Source: Burkholderiales bacterium (GTDB taxonomy: Bacteria; Pseudomonadota; Gammaproteobacteria; Burkholderiales; Burkholderiaceae_E). From it: DNA of 60,547 nucleotides. Below the pieces are notes generated by a model. That model was given only the letters and a program-made list of their open reading frames with translations. It was not told the DNA's origin and searched no databases. Where the stretch lies: positions 1-60,547 of the forward strand of contig JAPLQE010000034.1 of assembly GCA_026399835.1 (NCBI GenBank), in the 5' to 3' direction. Of the stretch, positions 1 through 9,312 are shown piece by piece (the first letter of the stretch is position 1; the number at the start of each line of letters is the position of its first letter). The translations under genes and the position numbers were made by a program.

Positions 1-14
1 CACCCTCAGCCTCA

Positions 15-40
15 ACAAAAACGTTCCCGCGGGAACGTCG
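15..40 (-). terminator. Rho-independent terminator downstream of the aminotransferase
   Basis: Positions 21-38 form a perfect 18-bp palindrome (ACGTTCCCGCGGGAACGT). On the minus strand it is followed directly by a run of T, seen as AAAAA on the plus strand at 17-21. A GC-rich hairpin followed by a T tract is the classic intrinsic terminator and points the right way to end the minus-strand aminotransferase gene, whose stop is about 100 bp upstream. A second stem lies between them at 58-87, with 12-bp arms and a 6-nt loop but no T tract. Confidence 0.75.
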
Positions 41-136
41 CGCCGAGCCGCCTTCGCGCTGCGGCGGCGACACACCGCCGCCGCAGCGCCGCATCAACGC
101 CGTTGCCTGGTGCGAAAGTGAATGGTTCACGCCTTC

Positions 137-1465
137 TCAGTACGCCGACAGCACCGTGCGCAGCGTCTCGACCATGCGGTCGATGTGCGCCCGCTCGGCG
201 ACGAAGGGCGGCGCCAGGATCAGGCTGTCGCCGGTCGACTTCAGGTTCAGGTTCGCGTCGTACAGCGCCTTCTGCGCCGCATGGCCACGGGCCCCCGGCG
301 GCTGCCCGGCGGTGGACAGCTCGATCGCCGCCATCATCCCGATGCCGCGGATGTCGACCAGACACGGCAGGTCGCGCAGCGAATACACGGCGTCGAGGAA
401 GTACGGGGACATCTCGGCGGCGCGCTCCATCAGCCCCTCGCGCTCGAAGATGTCCATCATCGCCAGGCCCGCGGCGCACGAGGCCGGATGTGCCGAGTAG
501 GTGTAGCCGTGGAAGAACTCGATGCCCTGCGCGGGGCCGGCCTCGGTGATGGTGTCGTAGATCGCCTGCTTCGCGGCGATCGCGCCCATCGGCTGCGCGC
601 CGTTGGTGATCGCCTTGGCCATGGTCAGCAGGTCCGGCGTCACGCCGAACTTCTGCGCGCCGAAGGGCGCCCCCATCCGGCCCCAGCCGGTGATCACCTC
701 GTCGAACACCAGCAGGATGCCGTGCTGGTCGCAGATCGCGCGGATCCGGTCGAGGTAGCCCACCGGCGGCGGCAGGCAGCCGAAGCTGCCCGCGGTCGGC
801 TCGACGAACACCGCCGCGATGTTGTCGCCGCCGACCAGCGCGCAGATGCGTTGCAGGTCCTCGGCGAGGTCGCCGCCGGTCTCGGGCTGGCCGCGGACGA
901 ACGTGTTCTCCGGCAGCGCGGTGTGGCGCATGAAGTGCACACCCGGCATGCCGACGCCGAAGGTGCGGCGGTTGTTGACCATCCCCGACAGCGCGACGCC
1001 GCCCATGTTCACGCCATGGTAGGCCCGCTCGCGCGACACGAAGAGCTGGCGGTGGCCCTGGCCGCGGATGCGGTGGTAGGCGAGCGCCATCTTCATCGCC
1101 GAGTCCACCGCCTCGGAGCCCGAGCAGGTGAAGAAGACGCGGTTCAGGCCTTCGGGCGTGTGCTGCGCCACCCGCTGCGCGAGCTCGAACGCCTTGGGAT
1201 GCGCGCGCGTGAACGGCATCGTGTAATCGAGCGTCGAGAGTTGGTCGAAGACCGCCTGCGCGATCTCGGGGCGGCAGTGGCCGGCGGCGACGCAGAACAG
1301 GCCGGACGAGGCGTCCAGCACCTGCGAGCCGTCGGGCTTGTAGAGCCACACCCCCTCGCCGCGCACGAACATCCGCGGCTCCTGCTTGAATTCCTTGTTC
1401 GGCGAAAACGGCATCCAGAAGTTCTGCCGTGCCTCCATCTCGATCAGCGGATCGGCGTGTCCCAT
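137..1465 (-). CDS. tpa: Omega-amino acid:pyruvate aminotransferase, probably taurine:pyruvate aminotransferase
   Basis: A class III PLP-dependent aminotransferase of 442 aa. The PLP lysine is about residue 284 in MAKAITNG, and the conserved aspartate that contacts the pyridine nitrogen is about residue 255 in FDEVITGWGR; the GSEAVDSA phosphate-binding loop is also present. The ATG at 1465 is preferred because a GAGGGA ribosome binding site precedes it; an upstream ATG at 1498 adds 11 residues. Class III omega-aminotransferases use beta-alanine, taurine or diamines, and sequence alone does not settle the substrate. The taurine call is inferred from the nearby sulfoacetaldehyde acetyltransferase, which consumes the product of taurine transamination. 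It would be cotranscribed with the upstream IclR gene (64-bp gap). Confidence is high for the family and moderate for the substrate. Confidence 0.8.
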   Translation of the reverse strand: MGHADPLIEMEARQNFWMPFSPNKEFKQEPRMFVRGEGVWLYKPDGSQVLDASSGLFCVAAGHCRPEIAQAVFDQLSTLDYTMPFTRAHPKAFELAQRVAQHTPEGLNRVFFTCSGSEAVDSAMKMALAYHRIRGQGHRQLFVSRERAYHGVNMGGVALSGMVNNRRTFGVGMPGVHFMRHTALPENTFVRGQPETGGDLAEDLQRICALVGGDNIAAVFVEPTAGSFGCLPPPVGYLDRIRAICDQHGILLVFDEVITGWGRMGAPFGAQKFGVTPDLLTMAKAITNGAQPMGAIAAKQAIYDTITEAGPAQGIEFFHGYTYSAHPASCAAGLAMMDIFEREGLMERAAEMSPYFLDAVYSLRDLPCLVDIRGIGMMAAIELSTAGQPPGARGHAAQKALYDANLNLKSTGDSLILAPPFVAERAHIDRMVETLRTVLSAY

Positions 1466-1529
1466 GCGAGGTCCCTCGGGTCGGTGGCGCCGGGCCACAC
1501 GGCCCGGCGGGTCGGGCGGTGGCGGCGGG

Positions 1530-2321
1530 TTACCAGTCGATCGTCGCGGTCATCGCCTCGGCGGCGTTGCGCAGCATCGGCAGGAACTCCAGCCCCTGCT
1601 CGATGCGCATGCGCGCGAGCGGCGCGTGCACCGCGACGCCGGCCACGACCTTGCCCTCGCTGTTGCGCACCGGCACGGCGATGCAGCAGATCCCGGGCAG
1701 GTACTCCTCGTTGTCGATCGAGTAGCCGCGCTCGCGGATCGCGTTGAACTCGTTCGACAGCCGCTTCGGATCGGTCAGCGTCTGCGGGGTGTGCTTGATC
1801 AGCGGCGTCTGCTGCAGGAACCGGTCGCGGCTGCGCTTGGGCATGGCGGCGAGGAACAGCTTGCCGCTCGCCGACGCGTACAGCGGCACGCGCGAACCCG
1901 AGCCGAAATGCACACGCAGCGGCCAGGCGGTCTCGACCCGGTCGAGATACAGCACGGTGTTGCCGTTGGGGATGGTCAGGTTGCAGGTCTCGCCGACCTG
2001 CTCGACCAGCTCCTCGAGGATCGCGTGGCGCGACGCCCGGTGCGGCGAGCCGAGCAGCACCTGCCCGGCGAACTTGTTGAGGCGCTCGGCGAAGCCGTAG
2101 CGCTTGGTGTCCGGCTCGCGGGCGACGACCCCGGCGTGCTCGAGCGTGCCCAGGATGCGCAGCACCGTCGGCTTCGGCAGCGCGACGGCCTGCGCGATCT
2201 CGGCGAGCTGCGGAGGACGCTCGTGGTCGGCCAGGGCTTCGAGAATGCGGATGGCGCGCAGGATGGCCGAACCTGCGGGAACGTCTGCGTGGGCGGCTTC
2301 GATGGCGGCTTCGGTGTTCAT
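1530..2321 (-). CDS. IclR-family transcriptional regulator
   Basis: A 263-aa IclR-type regulator. A winged helix-turn-helix occupies about residues 20-80 (PTVLRILGTLEHAGVV is the recognition-helix region) and the IclR effector domain fills about 95-260. The ATG at 2321 is preceded by GAGGAGA about 10 nt upstream; the frame stays open further upstream but that stretch does not resemble the family. It is divergent from xsc and just upstream of the aminotransferase, so it is the likely local regulator of both. Taurine clusters are more often controlled by MocR-type TauR proteins, so an IclR member here is a variant arrangement. The ligand is unknown. Confidence 0.88.
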   Translation of the reverse strand: MNTEAAIEAAHADVPAGSAILRAIRILEALADHERPPQLAEIAQAVALPKPTVLRILGTLEHAGVVAREPDTKRYGFAERLNKFAGQVLLGSPHRASRHAILEELVEQVGETCNLTIPNGNTVLYLDRVETAWPLRVHFGSGSRVPLYASASGKLFLAAMPKRSRDRFLQQTPLIKHTPQTLTDPKRLSNEFNAIRERGYSIDNEEYLPGICCIAVPVRNSEGKVVAGVAVHAPLARMRIEQGLEFLPMLRNAAEAMTATIDW

Positions 2322-2376
2322 GATGTGCTCGTGTCTCCTCGACGTCGGTCCTGTCTCGGCCGTCTTCGAGGACGGC

Positions 2377-2397
2377 TTTTCACGATTATGGTGAAAA
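2377..2397. promoter_or_regulatory. Candidate IclR operator in the divergent promoter region
   Basis: In the AT-rich gap between the IclR gene and xsc, TTTTCAC (2377-2383) and GTGAAAA (2391-2397) form perfect 7-bp inverted arms around a 7-nt spacer. A second weaker pair, CGAAA (2421-2425) and TTTCG (2434-2438), lies closer to xsc. IclR proteins bind such short imperfect palindromes near their own promoters. The link to this regulator is by position only. Confidence 0.45.
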
Positions 2398-2490
2398 TGG
2401 AACCGTCGTGCATTAGAAAACGAAATACTTGGGTTTCGAGCGCCCGAGGCGGGTGACACAGTGCCGCGAATCCAACCGGAGTCGCGCCGC

Positions 2491-4281
2491 GTGAACCAAG
2501 CCATCCCTTCGAATCGCACCGTCGTCTCCGGACGCCAGAAGATGACGCCGTCCGAGGCCTTCGTGGAGACGCTGGTGGCCCAGGGCGTGACCGACGTGTT
2601 CGGCATCGTGGGCTCGGCCTACATGGATGCGCTCGACCTGTTCCCGGCCGCGGGCATCCGCTTCGTGATGGTCGCGCACGAGCAGGGCGCGGCCCACATG
2701 GCCGACGGCTACGCGCGCGTCTCGGGCAAGCACGGCGTGTGCATCGCGCAGAACGGTCCGGGCGTCACGAACTTCGTGACCGGGGTCGCGGCCGCGTTCT
2801 GGGCGCACTCGCCGGTGGTGGTGGTCACGCCCGAGACCGGCAGCATGTCGCTCGGCCTCGGCGGCTTCCAGGAGACCGAACAGCTGCCGATCTTCTCGAA
2901 GATCACCAAGTACCAGGCGCATGTGAACAACAAGGCGCGGATGGCCGAGCTGACCGGCCGCGCCTTCGACCGCGCGCTGCTCGAGCTCGGACCCACGCAG
3001 CTCAACATCCCGCGCGACTACTTCTACGGCGACATCGAGGCCGAGATCCCGACGCCCATCCGCATCGAGCGCGGCGCCGGCGGCGAGCAGGCGCTCGCCG
3101 AGGCGGCCGAGCTGCTGGCGACGGCGAAGTTCCCGGTGATCCTGTCCGGCGGCGGCGTGATCAACGCCGACGCTTGGGCCCAGGCGATCGCGCTCGCCGA
3201 GCTGCTGCAGGCGCCGGTCGCCAGCAGCTACCTGCACAACGACTCCTTCCCCGCCAGCCACCCGCTGGCGGTGGGCCCGCTCGGCTACCAGGGCAGCAAG
3301 GCCGCGATGAAGCTGATCGCGAAGGCCGACGTGGTGCTGGCGCTCGGCACGCGGCTCGGGCCGTTCGGCACCCTGCCCCAGCACGGGCTCGACTACTGGC
3401 CCAAGCACGCGAAGATCATCCAGGTCGATGCCGACGCGAAGATGCTCGGGCTGGTCAAGCCGATCTCGGTCGGCCTGTGCGGCGACGCGAAGGCGGTGGC
3501 CGCGGCGCTGCACGCGCGCCTCTCGGGCCGCGCGCTCGCCTGCCAGGCCAACCGCGACGCGCGGCTCGCGACGGTGAGCGACGAGAAGGCGGCCTGGGCG
3601 AAGGAGCGCGCCGAGTGGACCCACGAGCGCGACGCCTGGTCGATCGAGACCGCGCGCGTCTCCTCGCACATGCATCCTCGCGAAATGCTGCTCGAGCTCG
3701 AGCGCGCGATGCCCGCCGACGCGATGGTCTCCACCGACATCGGCAACATCTGCTCGGTGTCGAACAGCTACCTGCGCTTCGAGCGCCCGCGCTCGATGTT
3801 CGCGGCGATGAGCTTCGGCAACTGCGGCTACGCGTTCCCGACGATCATCGGCGCCAAGCTCGCCGCACCCGATCGCCCGGCGATCGCCTACGTCGGCGAC
3901 GGCGCCTGGGGCATGAGCTTCGGCGAGCTTCAGACCTGCGTGCGAGAGAACATCCCGGTGATCGCGGTGGTCTTCAACAACGGCCAGTGGGGCGCCGAGA
4001 AGAAGAACCACGTCGACTTCTACGACAACCGCTTCCTGGGCGTGAACCTCGACCGCCAGCCGAGCTGGGCGGCGGTGGCGCGCTCGATGGGCGCCGACGG
4101 CGTCGTGGTCGACAAGGTGTCCGACGTCGGTGCCGCACTCGCAGCGGCCGTGCAGGCGCAGCGCGAGGGCCGCACGACGGTGCTGGAGATGATGGTCACC
4201 GCCGAGCTCGGCGATCCGTTCCGCCGCGACGCGCTGTCCAAGCCGGTGCGGCACCTGGACAAGTACAAGGCGTACGTCTGA
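2491..4281 (+). CDS. xsc: Sulfoacetaldehyde acetyltransferase
   Basis: A thiamine-diphosphate enzyme of about 596 aa that splits sulfoacetaldehyde with phosphate to acetyl phosphate and sulfite in taurine and sulfonate breakdown. The N-terminal domain carries the TPP-activating glutamate in VAHEQGAAHMADGYAR, and the C-terminal TPP/Mg motif is GDGAWGMSFGE ending in NNGQWG. The stretch MTPSEAFVETL and the GGFQE and NIPRDYFYG segments match Xsc proteins better than acetolactate synthase. The start is uncertain: GTG 2491 has GGAG nine bases upstream, ATG 2542 gives a 579-aa form, and GTG 2461 lacks a binding site. It is divergent from an IclR gene. No phosphotransacetylase, sulfite exporter or taurine transporter is visible in the window. 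Confidence 0.87.
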   Translation: MNQAIPSNRTVVSGRQKMTPSEAFVETLVAQGVTDVFGIVGSAYMDALDLFPAAGIRFVMVAHEQGAAHMADGYARVSGKHGVCIAQNGPGVTNFVTGVAAAFWAHSPVVVVTPETGSMSLGLGGFQETEQLPIFSKITKYQAHVNNKARMAELTGRAFDRALLELGPTQLNIPRDYFYGDIEAEIPTPIRIERGAGGEQALAEAAELLATAKFPVILSGGGVINADAWAQAIALAELLQAPVASSYLHNDSFPASHPLAVGPLGYQGSKAAMKLIAKADVVLALGTRLGPFGTLPQHGLDYWPKHAKIIQVDADAKMLGLVKPISVGLCGDAKAVAAALHARLSGRALACQANRDARLATVSDEKAAWAKERAEWTHERDAWSIETARVSSHMHPREMLLELERAMPADAMVSTDIGNICSVSNSYLRFERPRSMFAAMSFGNCGYAFPTIIGAKLAAPDRPAIAYVGDGAWGMSFGELQTCVRENIPVIAVVFNNGQWGAEKKNHVDFYDNRFLGVNLDRQPSWAAVARSMGADGVVVDKVSDVGAALAAAVQAQREGRTTVLEMMVTAELGDPFRRDALSKPVRHLDKYKAYV

Positions 4282-4316
4282 GGCGGGCGGCCGCGGGGCC
4301 GCGGGGCCGCTGGTCG

Positions 4317-5909
4317 CTAGGCGGCCTTGCGCTTGCGCGGCGGGCGCGTCGCTTCGGCGGGCGTGCTCGCCGCAGCGGCTTGCTTCGCGGCAGCGGCTTG
4401 CTTCGCGGCAGCGGGCTGCCTCGCACGAGCCGGTTTCCTCGCAGCGCCGGTCTTTGCCGTCGAAGCACCCCTCGGCGCAGCAGGCGTCCTCGCCCCACCG
4501 GCCGGAGCGCCGATCACCGCCGCCTCCAGCGCATCGAGCTCATCGCCGGCGTGGACCGCCAGCTTCTGCAGATGCGGGATCGCATCGCGGCAGCCGACGA
4601 ACGCGAAGTTCAGCGTGCCGGCGTAGCTCTCGCAGGTGATGTTCAGCGCCATCCCGTGCGAGATCAGCGAGATCGGGTAGATCGCCTCGAGGCGCGCGCC
4701 GCGGAAGTAGAGCGGCACGTCCGGCCCCGGCACGTTCGAGACGGTGACGTTGAACATCGGCCGCACCCGCCCGCCGAGCGGCGTCAGCATCGACACCATG
4801 CTCGGCGCCATCAGCAGCATCGTGTACGGCGTCATCGCGTCGCGCGGCAGCGTCTGCGCGTGCGCCTTGGCGAGCTTCGTCGATGCGACCACCGCCGCGA
4901 GACGCTCGCGCGCGCCGTCGACGTCGGTGGCCATCGAGGCGACGATGAAGGTGATCGCATTGCCGGTGCCCTCGTCGTCGGCCGGGCGCACCGACACCGG
5001 GACGCCGGCGGTCAGCGGCCGATCGGGCAGCGTGCCGTCCTCCACCAGGAAGCGGCGCAGCGCCCCGCCGCAGACCGACAGCACCACGTCGTTGAGCGTG
5101 CAGCCGGCACCCTGGGCGATCGCCCGCAGCCGGGGGATCGGCACCTGCAGCGTCGCTACGCGCCGCTGGCCGCGCACGCGCCCGTTCAGGCTCGAGCGCG
5201 GCGCCTCGAAGGGCAGCGTCATCGCCTCGGCGCCGCCGACGGCGGCGCGCGCCATCGCCGCGAATGCTCCCGCGACCTTCGGGACCGAGCGCGCCTGCGC
5301 GCCGATCCCGTCGCGCAGCGTGCCGAGCAGCGCATCGAAGCTCGGCGCCACCGCCGCGGCCTTGGCGCGCCGCTGCGGCCGGCGCACCGCGTCCGGCGCC
5401 CAGAACGGCGGCAGCCCGAGGCTGTCGGCCGCGCTCTCGGCCATCGAGCGCATCAGCAGCCGCACGCCGCTGATGCCGTCGATCAGCGAGTGGTGCATCT
5501 TCACGTAGATCGCGAAGCGCCGGCCCGCGAGGCCCTCGATCAGGTGGAACTCCCAGGGCGGCCGGCCGAGGTCCAGCGGCTGGCTGTGCAGCCGGGCGAC
5601 CAGCTGCCCGAGCTCGCGCTCGCCGCCCGGCCCCGGCAGCGCCGAGTGCCGCACGTGGTACTCGAGGTCGACCTCGCCCTCCGCCCAGCACGGCATCGGA
5701 TGGCGCAGGCCCGGTCGCTGCAGGCAGTAGTTCCAGGGCGCGACCACGCCGCGCGGCGTGCGCAGGTCGGCCATCAGCTCCTGCAGGAACCCCGGCCCCG
5801 CATCCTCGGGCAGCGAGAACGGCATCAGGCCCGCGATGTGCATCGGGGTGTCGCGCGACTCGACGAGCAGCCAGGATGCGTCGAGCGGATTGAGCCGGTG
5901 GGTCTGCAT
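4317..5909 (-). CDS. Wax ester synthase / diacylglycerol acyltransferase (WS/DGAT)
   Basis: A bifunctional acyltransferase of 530 aa that joins acyl-CoA to fatty alcohols or diacylglycerol for storage lipids. The catalytic HHxxxDG motif is HHSLIDG at residues 139-145. PPWEFHLI and the later NDVVLSVCGGAL motif are also typical of the family. ATG 5909 gives the usual N-terminus (MQTHRLNPLDASWLL); an upstream start at 5963 adds 18 unconvincing residues. The last ~55 residues form an Ala/Lys/Pro-rich tail with repeated AAAKQ blocks, absent from most members and reminiscent of histone H1-like or phasin tails. It is convergent with xsc. WS/DGATs are best known from Acinetobacter, Marinobacter and actinobacteria. 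Confidence 0.88.
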   Translation of the reverse strand: MQTHRLNPLDASWLLVESRDTPMHIAGLMPFSLPEDAGPGFLQELMADLRTPRGVVAPWNYCLQRPGLRHPMPCWAEGEVDLEYHVRHSALPGPGGERELGQLVARLHSQPLDLGRPPWEFHLIEGLAGRRFAIYVKMHHSLIDGISGVRLLMRSMAESAADSLGLPPFWAPDAVRRPQRRAKAAAVAPSFDALLGTLRDGIGAQARSVPKVAGAFAAMARAAVGGAEAMTLPFEAPRSSLNGRVRGQRRVATLQVPIPRLRAIAQGAGCTLNDVVLSVCGGALRRFLVEDGTLPDRPLTAGVPVSVRPADDEGTGNAITFIVASMATDVDGARERLAAVVASTKLAKAHAQTLPRDAMTPYTMLLMAPSMVSMLTPLGGRVRPMFNVTVSNVPGPDVPLYFRGARLEAIYPISLISHGMALNITCESYAGTLNFAFVGCRDAIPHLQKLAVHAGDELDALEAAVIGAPAGGARTPAAPRGASTAKTGAARKPARARQPAAAKQAAAAKQAAAASTPAEATRPPRKRKAA

Positions 5910-6025
5910 CCGGCCGAGTGTAGCAGCGGCTCCGCCTGCCCGGAACGCCCGGCGATGCGCCACCGGAGTCGTCTAAGTGCTTGATTAAGTGCCCGATTCG
6001 CTCGCGGCGGCGCAGGCCGCGCCGC

Positions 6026-6031
6026 TATAAT
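6026..6031 (+). promoter_or_regulatory. Consensus -10 element (TATAAT) at leuS
   Basis: A perfect TATAAT overlaps the most upstream in-frame ATG of leuS (6030). If used, transcription would begin near 6038, so translation would have to start at ATG 6048 or 6069 and not at 6030. No good -35 hexamer is seen at the right distance. Confidence 0.45.
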
Positions 6032-6068
6032 GGCGGATTCCCCCGCGATGCCCTCCAGCGCCCCCCGC

Positions 6069-8771
6069 ATGCAAGAACGCTACCTCCCCGCCGACGTCGA
6101 ATCCGCCGCCCAGCAGCACTGGACCGCGATCGACGCCTACCGCGCCGTCGAGCACGATCCGCGCTTCCCGAAGGGCAAGTACTACGCATGCTCGATGCTG
6201 CCCTACCCCTCGGGCAAGCTGCACATGGGGCACGTGCGCAACTACACGATCAACGACGTCCAGTATCGCCACCTGCGGATGAACGGCTGGAACGTGCTGA
6301 TGCCGATGGGCTGGGACGCGTTCGGCCTGCCCGCCGAGAACGCGGCGATGAAGAACAAGGTCGCGCCCGCGAAGTGGACCTACGACAACATCGCCTACAT
6401 GAAGCAGCAGATGCAGGCGATGGGGCTGGCGATCGACTGGTCGCGCGAGATCGCCGCCTGCGACCCGTCGTACTACCGGTGGAACCAGTGGCTGTTCCTG
6501 CGCATGCTCGAGCGCGGCATCGCCTACCGCAAGACGCAGGTCGTCAACTGGGATCCGGTGGACCAGACGGTGCTCGCCAACGAACAGGTGATCGACGGCC
6601 GCGGCTGGCGCACCGGCGCGCTCGTCGAGAAGCGCGAGATCCCGGGCTACTACCTGAAGATCACCGACTACGCCGCCGAGCTCCTCGATCAGGTCGAGCA
6701 CCACCTCGAGGGCTGGCCCGAGCGTGTTCGCACCATGCAGGCGAACTGGATCGGCCGCTCGGTCGGCGTGCGCTTCGCGTTCCCGCACGAGATCCGAGAC
6801 GCCCAGGGCGCGCTCGTCGGCGACGGCCGCATGTACGTGTTCACGACCCGCGCCGACACGATCCTGGGCGTGACCTTCGTCGCGGTGGCGCCCGAGCATC
6901 CGCTGGCCGGCATCGCCGCCGCCCGCGACCCGCAGGTCGCCGCCTTCGTCGACGAGGCCCGGCGCGGCTCGGTGATGGAAGCCGACATGGCGACGATGGA
7001 GAAGAAGGGCGTGGCCACCGGCCTGTTCGTCACCCACCCGCTCACCGGGGCGCAGGTCGAGGTCTGGGTCGGCAACTACGTGCTGATGAGCTACGGCGAC
7101 GGCGCGGTGATGGGCGTGCCGGCGCATGACGAGCGCGACTTCGCGTTCGCGCGCAAATACGGGCTGCCGATCCGCCAGGTGGTGGCGCGTGCGGGCGCCC
7201 CGCGCGAGTCCGAGGCCGCGTTCACCGACGAACGCTGGCAGGCCTGGTACGAGGACAAGTCGAACGTCGTTCTCGTGAACAGCGGCGCCTGCGACGGCCT
7301 CGCGTACGAGGCGGCGGTCGACGCCGTCGCGGCCGACCTCGCGGCGAAGGGCCTGGGCGAGAAGCGCATCCAGTACCGCCTTCGCGACTGGGGCGTCTCG
7401 CGTCAGCGCTACTGGGGCACGCCGATCCCGATCATCCACTGCGAGGACTGCGGCGCGGTGCCGGTGCCCGACGACCAGCTCCCGGTGCGCCTGCCCGAGG
7501 ACCTGATCCCGGACGGCAGCGGCAACCCGCTGGCGAAGGACGAGCGCTTCCTGTCGTGCCGCTGCCCGAAGTGCGACAAGCCCGCCCGGCGCGAGACCGA
7601 CACGATGGACACCTTCGTCGACTCGGCCTGGTACTACATGCGCTACTGCTCGCCGGACAACGCGTCGGCGATGGTGGATGCGCGCGCCGACTACTGGATG
7701 CCGATGGACCAGTACATCGGCGGCATCGAGCATGCGGTGCTGCACCTGCTGTACGCGCGCTTCTGGACGAAGGTCATGCGCGACGTCACCGGCCAGGTGC
7801 CCTCGGAGCCGACGCGCGGCCTGGTGACCTTCGACGAGCCGTTCACGCGCCTGCTCTGCCAGGGCATGGTGCTCAACCACATCTACTCTCGGCGCACCGA
7901 GCGCGGCGGCGTCGAGTACTTCTGGCCTGACGAGGTCACCGACGTGCACGGCCCCGACGGCCGCGTCACGCACGCGGTGCTGAAGTCCGACGGCTCGCGC
8001 GTCGAGTACGAGGGCGTGGGCACGATGTCCAAGTCCAAGAACAACGGCGTCGACCCGCAGGCGCTGATCGACCGCCACGGTGCCGACACCGCGCGCCTGT
8101 TCGTGATGTTCGCGAGCCCGCCCGAGCAGACGCTCGAGTGGTCCGACAGCGGCGTCGACGGCGCGAGCCGATTCCTGCGCCGGCTGTGGGCGTTCTGCCA
8201 TGCGCGCCGTGGCGCGGTGGCCTCGGCGGCGGGCAGCCGCGTCGCCGATCATGTCGCGGCGATGCCGGAGGCGGCGAAGACGCTGCGCCGGGAGATCCAC
8301 GGCGTGCTCAGGCAGGCGAGCTACGACTACGAGCGCAAGCAGTACAACACCGTCGTGTCGGCGGCGATGAAGATGCTCAACGCGCTCGAGTCGGCGAAGC
8401 TCGGCGACGACGCGGCGAGCGCCGCGGCGCTGCGCGAGACGCTGTCGATCGCGCTGCGGGTGCTCTACCCGATCGTGCCGCATGTCGGCCACGCGCTGTG
8501 GCGCGAGCTCGGCTACGACGCCGAGTCGGGCGACCTGCTCGATGCGCCCTGGCCGCAGGTCGACGACGCCGCGCTGGTCCAGGACGAGCTCGAGCTGGTG
8601 CTGCAGGTCAACGGCAAGGTGCGCGGCTCGCTGCGCGTGCCGGCGAGCGCCGAACGCGCGGCGATCGAGGCGGCGGCCGTCGCCTCCGAGGCGGTACAGC
8701 GGCTCGCCGAGGGCCGCGCCCCGAAGAAGGTGGTCGTGGTGCCGGGACGCCTCGTGAACGTGGTCGTCTGA
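6069..8771 (+). CDS. leuS: Leucyl-tRNA synthetase
   Basis: A class I aminoacyl-tRNA synthetase of about 900 aa charging tRNA-Leu in the cytoplasm. The HIGH signature appears as HMGH at residues 52-55, the KMSKS loop as MSKSKN near residue 650, and a CP1 editing domain with TRADT lies in between. The C-terminal anticodon-binding and LeuRS-specific regions are complete. ATG 6069 ([11 protein letters not shown]) matches how the family begins; ATG 6048 and 6030 are possible, but 6030 overlaps a TATAAT box. It heads a plus-strand series leuS-lptE-holA-proA, an order common in Burkholderiales. lptE starts one base after its stop. Confidence 0.97.
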   Translation: MQERYLPADVESAAQQHWTAIDAYRAVEHDPRFPKGKYYACSMLPYPSGKLHMGHVRNYTINDVQYRHLRMNGWNVLMPMGWDAFGLPAENAAMKNKVAPAKWTYDNIAYMKQQMQAMGLAIDWSREIAACDPSYYRWNQWLFLRMLERGIAYRKTQVVNWDPVDQTVLANEQVIDGRGWRTGALVEKREIPGYYLKITDYAAELLDQVEHHLEGWPERVRTMQANWIGRSVGVRFAFPHEIRDAQGALVGDGRMYVFTTRADTILGVTFVAVAPEHPLAGIAAARDPQVAAFVDEARRGSVMEADMATMEKKGVATGLFVTHPLTGAQVEVWVGNYVLMSYGDGAVMGVPAHDERDFAFARKYGLPIRQVVARAGAPRESEAAFTDERWQAWYEDKSNVVLVNSGACDGLAYEAAVDAVAADLAAKGLGEKRIQYRLRDWGVSRQRYWGTPIPIIHCEDCGAVPVPDDQLPVRLPEDLIPDGSGNPLAKDERFLSCRCPKCDKPARRETDTMDTFVDSAWYYMRYCSPDNASAMVDARADYWMPMDQYIGGIEHAVLHLLYARFWTKVMRDVTGQVPSEPTRGLVTFDEPFTRLLCQGMVLNHIYSRRTERGGVEYFWPDEVTDVHGPDGRVTHAVLKSDGSRVEYEGVGTMSKSKNNGVDPQALIDRHGADTARLFVMFASPPEQTLEWSDSGVDGASRFLRRLWAFCHARRGAVASAAGSRVADHVAAMPEAAKTLRREIHGVLRQASYDYERKQYNTVVSAAMKMLNALESAKLGDDAASAAALRETLSIALRVLYPIVPHVGHALWRELGYDAESGDLLDAPWPQVDDAALVQDELELVLQVNGKVRGSLRVPASAERAAIEAAAVASEAVQRLAEGRAPKKVVVVPGRLVNVVV

Positions 8772-8772
8772 C

Positions 8773-9312
8773 ATGACCCGGCCGCTCGCACCGTCCGTGC
8801 GCGCGCCGCTCGCCGGCCGGCGGCGGCTGCTCGCGGCCGGCGTGCCCGCACTGCTCGCGGCCGGCTGCGGCTTCAAGCTGCGGGGCCAGACCGAGCTGCC
8901 GTTCAAGACCTTCTATTCGCCGCTGCCGGCGAGCTCGCAGTTCGGCGGCGAGCTGCGGCGCTCGCTGCGCACCAACGGTGCGACCATCGTCGAGCGCCGC
9001 GAGGACGCGCAGGTGCGATTCGAGCTGCTCGGCGAGCTGCCCGAACGCGAGATCGCCGCGCTGTCCACCAGCGGCCGGCCGCGCGAGTACCAGCTGCGCT
9101 ACCGGATCCGCTGGCAGGTGCGCGACGCGAGCAATGCCGAGCTGATCCCGGCGAGCGAGATGGTGCTGCGCCGGCAGGTGACCGTGCTCGACGTGCAGGG
9201 GATCGTGAACGAGGAGGAGGTGCTGCTCCTCTACCGCGACATGCGCATCGACGCGATCCAGCAGATCCTGCGGCGCCTCGCGGTGCTGCCGCCCCAGCCC
9301 CCGCTGCCGTGA
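8773..9312 (+). CDS. lptE: LPS-assembly lipoprotein LptE
   Basis: A 179-aa outer-membrane lipoprotein that plugs the LptD barrel during lipopolysaccharide insertion. The N-terminus has arginines, a hydrophobic stretch and a lipobox LLAAGC with the modified cysteine at about residue 32, followed by GFKLRG, typical of LptE. Its place between leuS and holA is the conserved position of lptE (rlpB). Its TGA overlaps the GTG start of holA, suggesting translational coupling. Confidence 0.92.
   Translation: MTRPLAPSVRAPLAGRRRLLAAGVPALLAAGCGFKLRGQTELPFKTFYSPLPASSQFGGELRRSLRTNGATIVERREDAQVRFELLGELPEREIAALSTSGRPREYQLRYRIRWQVRDASNAELIPASEMVLRRQVTVLDVQGIVNEEEVLLLYRDMRIDAIQQILRRLAVLPPQPPLP

Noticed and set aside
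2491-4281. Acetolactate synthase or oxalyl-CoA decarboxylase for the TPP enzyme
   Set aside because: The GGFQE, NIPRDYFYG and SAYMDALDLF segments and the adjacent omega-aminotransferase fit sulfoacetaldehyde acetyltransferase better, and there is no small subunit gene.
2739-5984. A 1081-codon plus-strand open frame
   Set aside because: It lies out of frame over xsc and antisense to the WS/DGAT gene, is composed of Arg/Ala/Gly strings, and has no domain. It is a by-product of high GC.
5985-8906. A 973-codon minus-strand open frame antisense to leuS
   Set aside because: Antisense to a conserved synthetase, with His/Arg/Val-rich sequence and no recognisable motif.
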